Made by a program: the position numbers and the translations under genes. 64,000 nucleotides of DNA. It comes from Hermatobates lingyangjiaoensis. Its lineage: Eukaryota; Arthropoda; Insecta; Hemiptera; Hermatobatidae. This document shows positions 24,291 through 37,500 of this stretch, piece by piece. Position 1 is the first letter of the stretch. Each line of letters opens with the position of its first letter. Location: the NCBI GenBank assembly GCA_026182355.1, contig JAPFBL010000068.1:6795001-6859000 (forward strand), read 5' to 3'. A model generated the notes under the pieces. That model searched no databases. It was given only the letters and a program-made list of their open reading frames with translations, and was not told the origin of the DNA.

Positions 24291-27276
24291 TTTGTATATA
24301 TTTATATATATATTTGTGTATTTTGGTAGCAGACTTTCATTCATACATGGTTCATTAAACGGCTTGCTATTAAAGCGATGTAAAAGCTATGCAAACTGAC
24401 TAGACTAAAAATAAGCAATGCATTTAATGAAATATATATATAAACTACTTAATAATGTTTGTTAGATAATTAATCTTATTTTCAACTGGTTTAACATTAC
24501 TAAACATGTTTAATAAGTTTTTTACAACAACTCGCGTCATTGACTATTGAAATGAAAAATCGCTCCGAGTTAAATAAAGAAAAGTAGTGAATGAGGAGGG
24601 AATTCTAAACCGAGTCAATATTGGCATTATTGACTGAGTGCGTAGGCATGCAAGGTTGATTCGTAAGCCTGTTAAATGCCCTGTTAAAACTCCTGCAAGA
24701 ATTAGTAAATTTTAAACCACAGTCAAATAGGACCACCACACGAGGAATTGGTTCACTGAGGTTTATTGTTAAAAACAATTATACCCATATTTCCTCTCAC
24801 TTATTAGTCGCAGAACGGAACTGACCTAATGTAACAGGAAGAAACCCCAGTCCACAATGTGTATTTAATTGACAAAGTTGTAAAGAAAAGAATAAATTAC
24901 CACGTACTTGTTAAAAATCAAAGTCATGACAAACACGAGTGGATAAGAAAACATTTTTTTTAAATAGTTATTTTTTTCATATTAAACTATATTATTTCGT
25001 AAATTTGTTTCCCGTCTTTTTTATAGTTTTTCTCTTTTCTTTACTATTCTTTTTCCCTTCTTGTCCTTCTAGTTGTCAAACCAATACCGAGTGCATGTTT
25101 TTTTCATAGCTCCAGGCACCAGGCAATGAAGCGATGCGTTATTTAAAACTTGCTTCCGTAGACTTTATCCCTTCCTATGTCTTCTTTTGTACAGTTTTGT
25201 CCACTGCATGTCTGTCACTGAAATTACCGCTATGGCTATCGGAAATCTAATGTCGTTTCCTTGTATGTTTCATCTAGTTTATATATTTCTTCATCTCCAC
25301 GTCCAAGACGATCCTCTGACTCAGTTGGGCTGCACTGATTCTAATTATTGCTTACAATTTTCAAAGGCATCTCCTTCTTTCTATCGTTATCAGTCTGTTT
25401 AAAAACATCACCATATACTCCAGTTTCTTTTGCGATGTTTGGTTACATAGTTTTGTTGTTGTTGTTTATGTTGTTGTTATTATTGTTGCTGTTATTGTCT
25501 TGTTTTGTTCCATGCAATTATATCAATTTCGTCATTAGTTGCTGCTTAAATATATTTTCCAGGTAATCTATTAAAACACTAAACAAAGCAAAGTATGACA
25601 GTTCTTTGCTTTAATTGTCTCTGCAGGATAATAATTGTCTCTTAATTATTATCTCTTTATTATTGTCTCATAATTATTGTCTCTTAACTGTATTAATTCA
25701 AACTGGACCACACTTAATTTTTCAAGTATTATTACAAAATTAGCAGTTATACAATTCTAAAGCTGTTGACATATATGCAAGTGAATAATATTTGATCAAA
25801 TAAGGAAGCACATAAGAATATTAGTCTTCATAAGACAGGCGTTGACAAGCAGGGGACATGCACTGCAAGCGCACTGGCTGTTGCTGCTGAAGGTTATGTG
25901 AGCATAGACAATTCACAGCTATTACAAAAGTCGTATTAACATAAATACAATTTTGCGACATTTTCTATTATTCTCTACATGTAATCCTTTGTATTTTTTC
26001 AGTCATAGAAGCAAGACAATTCAATTAATATGTTGAACGTCTATTTGTTATATATCAATGTGGGCAAGCAAACATAACCCAGATGAGTAATTGACTGGGC
26101 CGGGACTCGATGATTACCAATCATTTCAGTTTTCCTTTCTTTGCTTTAAAATTTTAATATTACTCGCTAAATTACTTTTACTTGTTTAATAAAATAAGAA
26201 CGAAAAATAATTCTTAAAAATTGCTGTTATTTAGTAAATAAACAATAAAATTAATATAAAATATTGACACTTCTGGCATCTCGTTATAAAGGTGAGACTC
26301 CCGATCCAGTTAGATTCGGTAATTGTACGTTAGGGAACTTCAAAGTCCGCTCTCCACAGTACATACTTATTTCTGATATACTGGTATACTTATGTGTTTG
26401 CAAAAAAAAAACAGTATTTAAACAATCTAAGCAAAGTGTGAGGAAAGTAACATCTTGTCAATGTCGTAAATAATTGAAAAAAATGATTTGATGAGAGATG
26501 TGAATGCATTTCCTGCAAGACATTGATCAATTCATCAAAAAATTTGAACTATTTTATCTATTTTAATATTAAATTGAGGCAATTATCCAAAAGACAATAC
26601 TTTATGAAGACTTGAAGAGACAACATTCTTGTAACAAGTTTTGTCAAGTTCAAATATACATAAAATCAGCTAAGAATGAATTAATAAACGTTTACTATTT
26701 TTAATTGCATTCAGTAACACCTTTCTTAGTGAACAAATATACAAAAATCCTTAATGAGTGCTGGTGAAAATTTATTTGATATTGTAAAAATAAACATGGT
26801 TGTCATTATCACAAAATTTTTCTAGAGAGAGGAGAAGAAGTTAAGAAAATTTTGAAAATATTTTATATTTAAATATTGAAAAGTATTTAAGTATACAAGT
26901 TGTATTATATAATAATTAAGGGTAATGAATGTTGGATAATGTGAGTCTAAAAGGTTGGACTGGAGATATAGAAGGAAAAATGACAGTGAAAGACAATTGA
27001 CATGTAAGGGCATTACAATAACATTGAAACAGGCAACAAGGCAGTATTGTAAGGTGCGAAGTGCGTTTAGATAGTGTGAGTGAAAGGTGTTTAAACTTGA
27101 TTCAAGCAGTGACAAACAGGATCTTGCATACTGAAAGTATTAAAAAAAATAATTAACGAAATGTAAGAATGATATAAAGCAAATTACCGTATAATTACAA
27201 GAAAATATAAATATATAAAAACTATTACAATTTGTTAAAAAAAAAATAAGAAGCAGGAGGAGTTATAGACAAACTG
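24291..27276. other. Gene-poor AT-rich block
   Basis: 24330-24365 shares GGTAGCAGA and TTCATTAAA with 30325-30370 just upstream of the PLE relic, so PLE debris may extend here. 25010-25560 is pyrimidine-rich and its ORFs (25187-25402, 25348-25566) are leucine-rich chance frames. 25600-25690 has repeated AATTATTGTCTC words. No supported gene. Confidence 0.4.
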
Positions 27277-27446
27277 GAGTTTTGACTTTTACGAAGATCG
27301 CTTGTTACCGTCGGTCTCCAACCGTCTCTGTACCAGTGCGCTTGGTTTCCCTTCTTTATCTCTCCTGAAGACGGCTCAACCGAAAATTAGAGACTGTAAG
27401 TTTGTGTTTTTAATTACTCTGTTTCTTTATGTACATTGAACTGTAT
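27277..27446 (+). mobile_element. Chimeric family A / family D terminus
   Basis: Begins like family A (GTTTTGACTTTTACGAAGATCGCTTGTTACCG) and switches after about 27312 to family D (GGTCTCCAACCGTCTCTG, GCGCTTGGTTTCCC, CTCTCCTGAAGACGG). Family D also occurs at 55227-55345 and 55992-56131. A short TA tract follows. Confidence 0.6.
27361..27393 (+). ncRNA. Hammerhead-like core, family D
   Basis: Helix I TCTC/GAGA is perfect. Between the arms are CTGAAGA, extra C, helix II GG/CC with a 5-nt loop, GAA and AATTA. The copy at 55992-56131 keeps TCTC/GAGA while helix II changes to GTT/AAC, and 55227-55345 has GGA/TCC in helix II, so pairing is kept while sequence varies. Helix III is minimal. Confidence 0.4.
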
Positions 27447-27458
27447 ATATATATATAG

Positions 27459-27749
27459 ATGTGTTATCTAATCGGGATTCGGTCAAATTTTCTAGGTTCA
27501 AAAATCAAACTCTCATTGCCGACAGTCTAGTCGAAGGTTTTATCCGGTTAAGATTGTTATTCCTTTAAATAATGTAAAATTCATTTTCTTAGTTTAAAAA
27601 AATTCTGACTTCTACCTATGAAAAAGGTTTTAAAATAAAACCAAAACGTCGGCAATGAGAGTATGATTTTTGAACCTAGAAAATTTGACCGAATCCCGAT
27701 TAGATAACACACCTATTCTATCAAACGGTCGATATATTATTCAATCTGT

Positions 27750-27752
<3 letters not shown>
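27459..27752. mobile_element. Inverted family F pair
   Basis: The minus arm (27459-27542) and plus arm (about 27611-27720) share CGGGATTCGGTCAAATTTTC and its complement and the AAACTCTCATTGCCGAC segment. The plus arm contains the AAAACC...AAACGTCGGC motif and continues as ACACACCTATTCTATCAAAC GGTCGATATATTATT, as at 49080-49110. Outer ends meet TA tracts on both sides. Confidence 0.7.

Positions 27753-27803
<51 letters not shown>
27752..27803. repeat. (TA)n microsatellite
   Basis: A pure TA tract of about 52 bp separating the family F pair from a family B terminus. Confidence 0.95.
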
Positions 27804-27806
<3 letters not shown>

Positions 27807-27848
27807 CTTTAACTTACTTACTTTAGCCCTCACCCAGTGAGTTCTTTA

Positions 27849-27964
27849 GTTGACTGTCGTCCCTCCGTCAATTCACTTCTCCTGAAGACGACCACCATTA
27901 CGGTCAAAAATTGAAAAGTGAGTCTTTGTTATGTTTCTGTCTATGTGTCACAGTTTATTTTAAA
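27849..27964 (+). mobile_element. Family B terminus, plus copy
   Basis: GTTGACTGTCGTCCCTCCGT, CCTGAAGACGACCACCATTA and AAAAGTGAGTCTTTGTTATG in order, ending at a TA tract. The core GAAA is mutated (GGTCAAAAAT), so this copy should be inactive if the motif is a ribozyme. Confidence 0.75.
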
Positions 27965-30012
27965 TATATATATATATATATATTGGTTTATATAGAATTT
28001 TCAGTAGAAAAAAAGGAGTATATGAGTGGCATATTCTAATGTATACAGGTAAAGCTGTATCTAATTAATACAGGTAAAACAGTAAACTCACGACTCTGTT
28101 AAATCTATCAGTCGGACGATTGGTTTAGCTGGTCGTTTTGAAAGCCCTCTTCATTTGGCTGGAAGGAAGGGACTTGACTGAATTGGACCTCTTCATTGTG
28201 CAGACGGCATACACTCAGCATCGGTAGGCCCTTTGTGTTCAGAAGGTCTACTCTACTTGGGGAGTCCCTTTACCATTCTCGAAGAGGTATACTGATTAAT
28301 TACTCTAATAAAGATATAACCTCTAGTTTATCTTTCAACTATTTCACCGCCAGGAATCTATACACAGGATATGCAGCTACTACCATTATTCGTTAAACAG
28401 ACTAATAAAAAGTATAGTTCTAGCAGCTTTCCCAGCTTATAAGAACATGAAGCGTATCCTTCATAATCTTATTTTAATACTTACGGTAATTTTATTTTGT
28501 CATCCTCATTGTTACTAAAAAACTACTTTATACTCTTTATTCTTCTTGCCAAATACGTTAGGTTCATTAAAATTTTTTTTCGTTTCACAACATATCTCAT
28601 AAAATTGATATGTTCGTAGAAACATCTGACGTTTGCAAGAGGTTTTAGGGTGGTGAGGATAATCCCAAAGAAGTATTGCTGTAAGCCTCCATAAGCAACG
28701 AAAACATTCTCTTTGGTAGAAGCACAATCCTCCAAAGGCAGCTCTTTTTAAGAGCCTAAGGCTAAATTCAACTTCTCTATTAAATATTTCCCTTTCAGTA
28801 AACCTCGACTTATAACAATATAATGATCGTTGAATTCCTGATGCTACAACCAGTATTTGTAAATTTAAAAATTTACTGTTAACATAATTTTGTAGTAATA
28901 ATTATATAATGTTTTGCAATAGTTTATCTAGGACAACCTGATATGAGAGAGTAAGATAGAATCAGGAGACTAAAGTTTCTCAAATAAATAATTACAATTT
29001 TGTTGGGAAAATAAATAAATAACAGTTGGTATTTTTGGAGATGACGTCTTCTTAAGTTTTCATTAGTTGCAAATAATATTTCATAATCTTATTAATTCAT
29101 TAATATGAATTTTTAAAAAACACTATATGGATATCTTACATTACTTTATTGATTATATAATAATTTACAACAATCTTTTAATAGTTTTTTCTTCGAATAT
29201 AATATAATATAGAGTTGCTGGTTTGATGCTTTAATAAGATTTGATTACGAAACAATAAGAAGCTTTTCTTATACTTGGGAACCACAAATTGAATGATGAA
29301 ACTCCGTTTAATAATATCTGAACTCAACCAGGAGGAATCTCAATAGTCCATTAAGGCTCAAGTTGAATCTAAGGAAAAAAAAAGTTAAAAAATACAGTAA
29401 TGTCATTGTTTTAAGAAATGAAAATTATTACAATCTATTTCATCATTATTCAGTTTCTTTGTAGAATAACAATTTTAATTTACATTTTCTGAAAACATTT
29501 AGTCATTATTTGCAGTATAACATTTATTACTATAGTTTTTTTGGAGTAAAAATTTAATTTCACCATAACCATGAATTACGTAGAATTCATCTGTTATCAA
29601 CTGTTATCCATCCACTGCTATCCATCAGCTGTTCTCTTAGATTCAGAAAGAACTTTTTGCACAAGTTGTAATTGTATTCTAGAATCTTACTCTTCATTGT
29701 ATGACATATTTAGTAATTGGTATAAATATAGTTAAAGGTTAGCATTATAACCTGGTTGATTCTATATAAGTTTCTTTACTAAAGTTTTATACAGTAGATA
29801 TCACAAAAAATGGTATGACCCAAAACTCTTCTACATTTCTTCTACTTTACTAAGCAGAAACGTATTCACGATTTATCATGACAAATATATAAAAGGGTCT
29901 ATGGGATGTTACGGATTCCAGATTATGTGGCTCATTTCTCCAGTGTCAGAGTGAAAATAATAAACAATATCTTATCTAATAAGTGTATTAATCGGTTTTA
30001 GCCATTGAAACC

Positions 30013-30014
<2 letters not shown>
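27965..30014. other. Gene-poor block with one unassigned ORF
   Basis: The minus ORF at 28523-28735 (opens DCASTKENVFVAYGGLQ) has a protein-like start but no family I can name and no good splice signals. 28100-28300 is less AT-rich and matches nothing else in the window. The remainder is featureless. Confidence 0.35.

Positions 30015-30045
<31 letters not shown>
30015..30045. repeat. (TA)n microsatellite
   Basis: A TA tract directly abutting the terminus of the family C copy at 30043. Confidence 0.9.
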
Positions 30046-30047
<2 letters not shown>

Positions 30048-30190
30048 AACGATTTAAAGAAAAGAACACGTTAAAAATAATACACAACTCACTTCAATAA
30101 TTTGATCTCATCGTCATCAGAAGAAAAAGTAGATGATTTCTGCTCTCCTAGGAAACATCAACTAACCACGCAGCGCGTAGGCCTTTATTA
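30043..30190 (-). mobile_element. Family C element, minus copy
   Basis: Starts with the shared terminus TATCAAACGATT and contains the complement of GTGTTCTTTTCTT, CAACTCACTTCAATAATTTG and a damaged hammerhead-like core (the complement reads CTGATGA...GATCAAAT). The left terminal repeat lies against the TA tract. Confidence 0.6.
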
Positions 30191-30439
30191 TAAGTAGTAT
30201 TGCAACTTACAAAAAAACAAATAACTATGCTTAGTTGAAACAAAACAAACGTAGAAAGCATCACACCGAGTGCAATCCAAACTATAATCGTAAACATTGT
30301 TATTTTTACGATTATGTATATATATATACAATAGGTAGCAGATCTTCCTTCAAGTATGCTTCATTAAAGTGAACCACAGCCTCAGTATTTACGATCTTCA
30401 GACTGAGAAATTCGATACTATGAACTAACTTCTTGGATA

Positions 30440-30979
30440 CTCTAACAATGAGGTGAAGAAATGCAACAACCAATGCCTTGAGAATTAGTATGGCACCACA
30501 GAATACAAAGGTACCTCGGAGAGGGCATATATAAACAGTCAGTCAAAACAGCATGAGCGAGCGTTGCTAAAAACCATCTCCGAGCTCCTTGCAATGACAA
30601 ATGAAGAGAAAAAACTTAAAACGATCATATTTTATAAGAGTAGTAGAATTGGAAGTATTGTTTTTAAGGAAATTCCTCGATGTGTCACTCCAGCACTTAA
30701 GAAAAGTCATCTCATATATGAATATGCTTAAAACTTAGAGAACTCTGTAGCCCTGCTTTCTACATAAATCGGCATGGCGAACCTGAATCTCTCTAGGCGT
30801 CTTACACTACATTTATACCGGTACACCAACATTACATGAAGAAGAGGTCGTTGATACTCGTCTCACTCGGGAAAATATAGTGGAGGGCACAAGAGTTCTT
30901 CAAGTACAGTGACACTCACTGTCTGAGAATCCTAGAACCACTTTATATTAAGGCAGAGAAACCATCCCTTAATTGTTAG
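30440..30979 (+). pseudogene. Decayed PLE linker and GIY-YIG endonuclease
   Basis: Read on the plus strand, the pieces follow the usual C-terminal order of a Penelope-like polyprotein: a linker (HERALLKTISELLAMTNEE, KTIIFYKSS), then ALKKSHLIYEYA, an endonuclease core IGMANLNLSRRLTLHL with the R..L..H pattern, then DTRLTRENIVEGT and CLRILEPLYIKAEKPSLN, the conserved glutamate helix. At least two in-frame stops (one replacing the Y of YIG) and two frameshifts break it. It is a different lineage from the fragment at 47023-47319. The reverse transcriptase part upstream is not recognisable. Confidence 0.65.
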
Positions 30980-31869
30980 ACCGGGGGATATGTTTGTAGT
31001 TCCCAGTTTGAGGAATGACATCCCCACAAAATCTTAATACCCTCACCACTCGCCACGCTATATACGACCAAGTTTAGTAAATAGGATGAAGCAAGATTAT
31101 TGTATTATATTGGCAATTAATATCGTGTTACTTAGTGTTTGGTTATGGGCTGAAGTCATACTGGCCCAGTGCTTGGGGACGTCAAAACAGAATTTTGGGA
31201 TGAATGTGAGCTTGGTTAAGCACAATTGCAAAGGCTCTACGAATGCAGATGAGTTGCTGACTCGTGAGACCGACTGGAGTGTTCTGATCTCAAGAGTCAC
31301 TTAAGCCCTGTCTCTTAACTGTCTTCCTGCTTCACTAGCTAAACCTCAATTACGTTTTTAATACCAGCATCATTCAAAAGTTATTGCCACGAATAAATAC
31401 TAATCCTTCTTCTCTTATAATTTCACACTAATGACTGTGTCATTAAATCTAAAATACAATAGGTTTCAGAGCTGAATTATTGTTCAGATGAACGATAAAT
31501 CACAAAAATGATGTCATTAAGAAGTTAAATGAATTATAAATTGAAACCAATAAATATTGATAAATAAAAAGTGTAATCGTTAAATTTATCTTAATGTTAA
31601 GTTCATAATGTGTCTATGTTTTATATTCATAATATATTTTATAAGCTTTTAAATTTCTATTGGTATACAGATTTTAGTGCAACATATTTGCCTCTTCTAA
31701 GTTGTTCATCTAACTTGCCACTACTACTCTTCTAAATTCAAGTAACATTTCAAATATTATCCTCTAAATTATAATAATTATTTAAGGTGTTTATAAATAG
31801 ATATTTAGAGTGTTTATTTTTATTTTGATATTACCTGCTGGGCTGAGTGTGGGTTCACTCAGTGGGTTC
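30980..31869. other. PLE-flanking and unassigned DNA
   Basis: 30980-31080 is probably the 3' flank of the PLE relic. Overlapping ORFs on both strands at 31086-31304 are of similar length and have no motif. Nothing else recognised. Confidence 0.35.
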
Positions 31870-32175
31870 AACATGTAGAAGGAAATCAAGTAAACAAGGT
31901 AAGAGATCCACTGGCTATTGAAACAAAAGCCATTTTCTCCTGTTAGAGATTATTTCGTATCACGAAATCTACACTTTCGCTTTTCAGAAATTTTATTACT
32001 AATGTAGTTATACTAATGATATTATATGTATCAGTGGTGTGATATAATAAAATAAGCATATGTATTGATAATTATATTATGCCTAAATGAGACACTATAT
32101 ATTATATACCCAATAAGTTTGATATTAAGTTTACTTACAGTAAAATTGAGTGTAGGTCACTCCAGATTTTTGTTC
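31870..32175 (+). repeat. Dispersed repeat R, copy 1
   Basis: Shares an ordered set of words with 52398-52742: AGATCCACTGG, CTCCTGT.AGAGAT, ATTTCGTA, ACACTTT.GCTTTTCA, and a final GT.GGTCA.TCCA.ATT. The 3' word also occurs near 15230 and 18905. No coding capacity, so probably a non-autonomous element or an old retroelement end. Boundaries are approximate. Confidence 0.65.
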
Positions 32176-34480
32176 ATAAATTTTCTTTTGAAATTACTAT
32201 TCAGAATTATAATTGAAAATAGATAAATTTGGGTATCATAAATAACTTACATGGTGTTATTCATTGTGAAAATAATATATATTCTGAAAAATAGTAATAT
32301 TATTAATATTATTTAAATTTACAGTTAAGAAATGTTTTGCTGTTATTAGACGGATTATCATCAACTTGTAAAATTATATAAATACTGTACATGTTTAAAT
32401 ATTACTGAACAGGTATCAATGTTTAAATGGTTTTTAAGTGAAATATTCCATTCACTCCCAAATGGTCTGTATTCTAATATTTTTGAAATTAACTAAGTAA
32501 CATTGTAACTATTGACTCAGAGTGATCAACAAATGGAACGGCAGACAGTTTTAGCTGCAGCTCTTGGCTTTGTGTGACTGATAAACTAGTTAACAACTTG
32601 GTTTAGATACATATTTCATATCGTTTTGTTATGGACAATGCAGTTCAGGCTGTCAAGGTCACGAGTAGATATCAAAACTTCTGGATAGCTGGAAGAGTAA
32701 GGCTAATCAAAAAATATTGGACAATCGCCACAGTTAATATGTATGTTGCGTGACTTATTACGTAGATGACTATCAACTTTTTTCAGTTAATTTCTTTGAG
32801 ATTTAAATTATTCCAGTTCAGGCGAGTTATTTTTTTTGGGAAGAGCTTAAGAAGAAAGAATGTGCCTATCAATGGAAAATATTGTAATGCGATCATGATT
32901 AAATATTCAAATACATTTATCTATAGAACATAAAGTTATAGGAAGGGAAATATCTGAATTTATATATCAGTATTTAATGTGTTTATTTGGTTTCATAACA
33001 TATCTTATATTGAAGAGGAGAATAATTTTATTAATAAAGGAAGTTTGTGAAACGACAATTAATGATGAATACAAGTGATTGATTAACTATAATTCTCGTT
33101 GTGATCTATAAAACTCGTTGTGTATTATATTCAACTATACCCTCCCAATAACTGCCCCAAAACCGACGACAGTGTAGCCATACAACACTAGAGTGAACTG
33201 CAATCGATTGAACGGTAAAACAGTAATAAATATTGTATCATTATGTGTAATAATACCTAAGGTCGGAATCTAAGGTTCACGAGTCAGATTTGCTTCTTTT
33301 CATTACTACCAATGGTGTGCAGAATAATATTGGATAACGTTCTTAACAAGGGCAAGTTAAGAGAAAAGCAGAAGGGACACCCTAATTTCCACTTTTGAAT
33401 GGACATAGATAGGTGAATTTGTATAGAAGGAATACTCTGAAGTCTACCTAATGAAATGTTATCCATGAAACAGTCAAATAAAGCAGCGCGTCGATTCACG
33501 TCAATGTTGTCGAGAGAATTGCCTTGTGAATAGTTGCAAATCAGATTTGAAAACATCAACATTTTCCCTGCTCTATATACCTTGGTTCAGACATCTTACC
33601 TGTTTCAAGTCTGCAGTTGTTTGCAACCACGTATAAAATAGAGACAGACAGACTACCTCTTTTTCAAATATATTGCAATTATAGATGGTAAAAAAACCAG
33701 TATTTTAAGAGATTGTGATGATAAATCTTCTAGTCATGGAAGAATTTTAATTTATTGTTCAACTCCTGGTATGACCCAAAAGGTAAACTTTGTACAGAAT
33801 GTATATACTTAATAATTGGAATCAGCAGTTTAGGTACTTTAAATGAGAGAAAGGTAAAAATATTACTGTGAAAAAATGTTTGCCAAATTATTTCATCGAA
33901 CTTATTTGATCTAGATATTTCAGACACATCTTTAATGTGTTGCGAAATTTAATCTGGAAGTTCATAATAAATATATATTTCAAATTACCATATAATGAAG
34001 GCCTTCTGCAAATGGTTGAGAAGGGTCTTTAAACGAACTGAAACTGAAATAATTGCAATGTTTTATAATAAAGAATAATAAAATCATTTTCTCTAATCTA
34101 AAAGAAAAATTTACCGAAAGAGTTGGAAAGTAATCTCATTTATGGCTTAAAATGTAAAGACCGTGACAAATGTCACTTAGAAAGACTCTCCGTTTTTGAA
34201 TGAACAATTATAGGAACCTGGTTATTCAATCAGAACAAATAAACTTAATGAAACTGCGCTTCTATTTTGCGATTTAAACAAATGTCACTCTTATCCTTAA
34301 TAGCAATTATTATCGATAAATAACTAGTTTAGTTTGTACACAAACTAAAAAAAATACTTTATTTTAAAAAAGGATCAATCTCCATTAATGATAGAAGTGA
34401 CATAACCAAATTTAATAATAAATATTAAACTATAATAAGTTTATTTCCTAGAAGTTCTATGCAATTGGTTTTCGTTCTAT
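32176..34480. other. Gene-poor AT-rich block
   Basis: ORFs at 33284-33562 and 33730-33927 (minus) are leucine/serine-rich chance frames. No repeat family recognised. Confidence 0.4.
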
Positions 34481-34560
34481 CACGTACCACTTCTTTTCCT
34501 GAGGATTACGGTTGAAAGAATCAAAATGTTGAAATTGTGTCCTAGTGTAAAGTTTTTATT
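34481..34560 (+). mobile_element. Possible solo PLE-type terminus
   Basis: Contains CTTTTCCTGAGGATTACGGT followed by TGAAAG and a T-rich tail, the same arrangement as families A-D but diverged. It is followed by a short TA run at 34572-34582. Single copy in the window. Confidence 0.35.
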
Positions 34561-37500
34561 TGTTTTCGAAGTATATATATATGAGAGTTGATTACATTTA
34601 TGCAACGCAAATAACTTTATGAAAGCAGATGGCTAGAGACTCAGTTTTAAATGAGAAGATGAGGAAAAAACTGAATATGGTTTAGATAATGAATGATACC
34701 AGGCAGTGACATTTGAAACCACAGGGTCTGTTTGGAAATTCATACACTACTACTGAGATTGACAAATTTTATCTACATTTTAAAACGGTTTAATGGTAGG
34801 TGGGTTGATAGATGGAAAGGATATTATAGCATGGTTTAGGCACTATATCATAATCCCAATGTATTAATGCCATGTTATCATAATCAGGATATACTAATGG
34901 GAGAATACGTTACTCTTGAGGTTCATCAATTACTCGTGGTTAACATTATTTCTAATTATTATAATTATTTGATGCTTTATTAAGTTTTGGGGTTTTTATA
35001 TTATTTATTATAGAACATAATAAATTTACAATAGAATAAATGGTTCCAATAAATTACCATGGTTTCATAGGACTCAGTTTAAAATTATTGAAAAAAAAAG
35101 TACAAGTCCGTGTAGTGTGCGTAACAGGTGGTAGAATGAATGTTTTGTTGGGAAAATTCCCGGAAAGTTGAGTCATTTTGCATGATACGTGAGATTCGAT
35201 AGGGTTTTCATGGGGGCAGCCCTCAGTGAGTAGGTGTTATCTCTGTCTCTCCTGATAAACTGCCTTATCGATCCAAAACCAATTTTAAAAGCAAAAATAT
35301 GAAGTTATAAAGGCTTTGGTATCATGCATTTGGTAATTAAATAGAATTCAGAGATGGGTGTGAGTCAAGAGAACTGATATTGATGTAGCTATACTATTAG
35401 AAGATTTAAACATGATTGAAAACATATATGTATTCCCAAAGTAAAAACTTATATTCATTTACAAACTCAAAGTGATTGTTAACAGGATTTCATCATAATA
35501 AATTCTATAAATATATTTTTAATTATTTTTCAATTCAATATTTAGTTTTCTTGGCTTTACGTTTTATTTGGCTGTAATTCTATCATTTTGTGTAGAAACA
35601 AATTTGGTAAAAATAATTTTGAATTAGCAGATATGTGATAAATTTATTTCATTAACTTGTTTTAATATTAGTTCAGTCAATCATCAAGCTAAGATTATAG
35701 CGTAGATAATCATTTCGGGTTTAAACAAACTTTTGCAATTTGTGACTGGAGAGTCCATTTATATCATTAGAAAATAATGTAAGCATTTTATCCCTTCATT
35801 TCTTTATTTGAAATATGTCACCTTGTCTTGTAGATTAAACATAAACTGCTTTTGAGCTTTTATAAAATCGGATTTTATGTCGGAATTTTCATAAGATCCC
35901 TTCTCTTTCTGAAGTAATGGAACGTCAATCATATATTTCCTTTAATGTTTGTGCTGTTAATATTTTATTCCTATGTAGATTCATTCATCAGCGTGGAACA
36001 TTATCGTAATAACTCTAAAACGACATGTAGAATACAAGTTAAGGTTGATATTTTCATTTAATATTTCATCTCTTATAGAAACATTTCTAAAAATGAATAT
36101 TATTATTCACTTTTTAGAACTAATTTAATATTTTCTCGTTTAAATTGAGTAATTAAGTTGTTGTACAAACGAAACGGCGGCGGTACAATATATTTCAGAA
36201 TTTCTTTTCAGTCTGGCAAAGGAGGTTGTATACTTGCACCATCTGAAGTGTAATAGATTTAAATCACTTGCAGCATCAATATTTTTTTTGTGATGGTTTT
36301 TATGACTGAGTTGATATTGCTTGGAGCACTGAAAATATTGAAAAGAGAATTTGAAGTTTTTTTTTTTCATTATTACAGCCAATAAGGCACTTTATCGTGT
36401 ATTTACTTATAAGTCAACAATTAAAAGTGATTTTTTTAGTTATTTAGGTCCTTTCCTCATCCGTGACTAATTCCATTTATTTATGACAATAACACGTCTT
36501 ATAAATCTGCCCATTATGAACTCAGTGATTTCAAGGTGACACCTTGGCTGAATAATCTCATTTGATCCAGTTTCAAGACTGAAAGAATCCTTATCACTTT
36601 AAGGAAACAATCCCAGTAAATTCTTGTTTGTAGATCTCGTTCAATTGTATTTGCTGTCCTGAAACCCACGAAGATTAGAGTTAATGCAAGAACAATGGAC
36701 TTAATATAGTAAATATTGTGATAATTTATTCATTATCAGAAGACGATAACATTTCATTATCACAACGGATAAAGTTGTGACCTTCTCCAACTATAGTCTT
36801 CACCATACGACTAAGGTAAATGTATTTTTTGTTATCTATCCTGTATCAACATTTATTTTTTATAACTGGTAGATAGAATATAAATATTGTACATTTATAA
36901 TACCTAAATATGGCCCACAGTAAAAATATACAGAGAATTGTAACAAGTGATGCATTATTACAATACTCAGAATTGGTTAAAGAATGAATAAATCATTACC
37001 AAGAACTCTTGTGAATAAGTTTGTGGGAAATGACTCGTGAACTAACGAAGAAGTTGAGGTTCTGTGAATGTTGACAAAAAACCAAGATGATTCGGACCCT
37101 GCTGCCATCTAGTTGAATAGAGAACCAAATTGATGGTCGAGGGGAAATTATGGAAATCTAGGGAAAATCAATTAGGTATATTGCTCAAATGAAAGTGCGA
37201 TTGATTTCCAAATATATATAGTTTGATGGCTTTTGAAGTGTATTGAGGGGTAACGTTGAACGTTGTTAAGGAGGACATTAATCGATTACTCCTGATCGAA
37301 ACTGCTTCCTCAATCATGTGATTCTTTGTAATTTCCAGCGCCCTTTAGATATTGATTCTATTATTTTATCAGTCATTACATAATTTGAAATCAATTTTTT
37401 TTACATGGTTGTCAGCTTTCATATCATCATTGTGAATCATAGATCAAGTCAGTTGAAATTGAGTTTAACAAGTAGACATCTTCAAAATCCATAAAGTTTA

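Noticed and set aside
25348..25566. 72-aa leucine-rich plus ORF as a membrane protein
   Set aside because: The leucine run comes from a TTG/TTA simple repeat.
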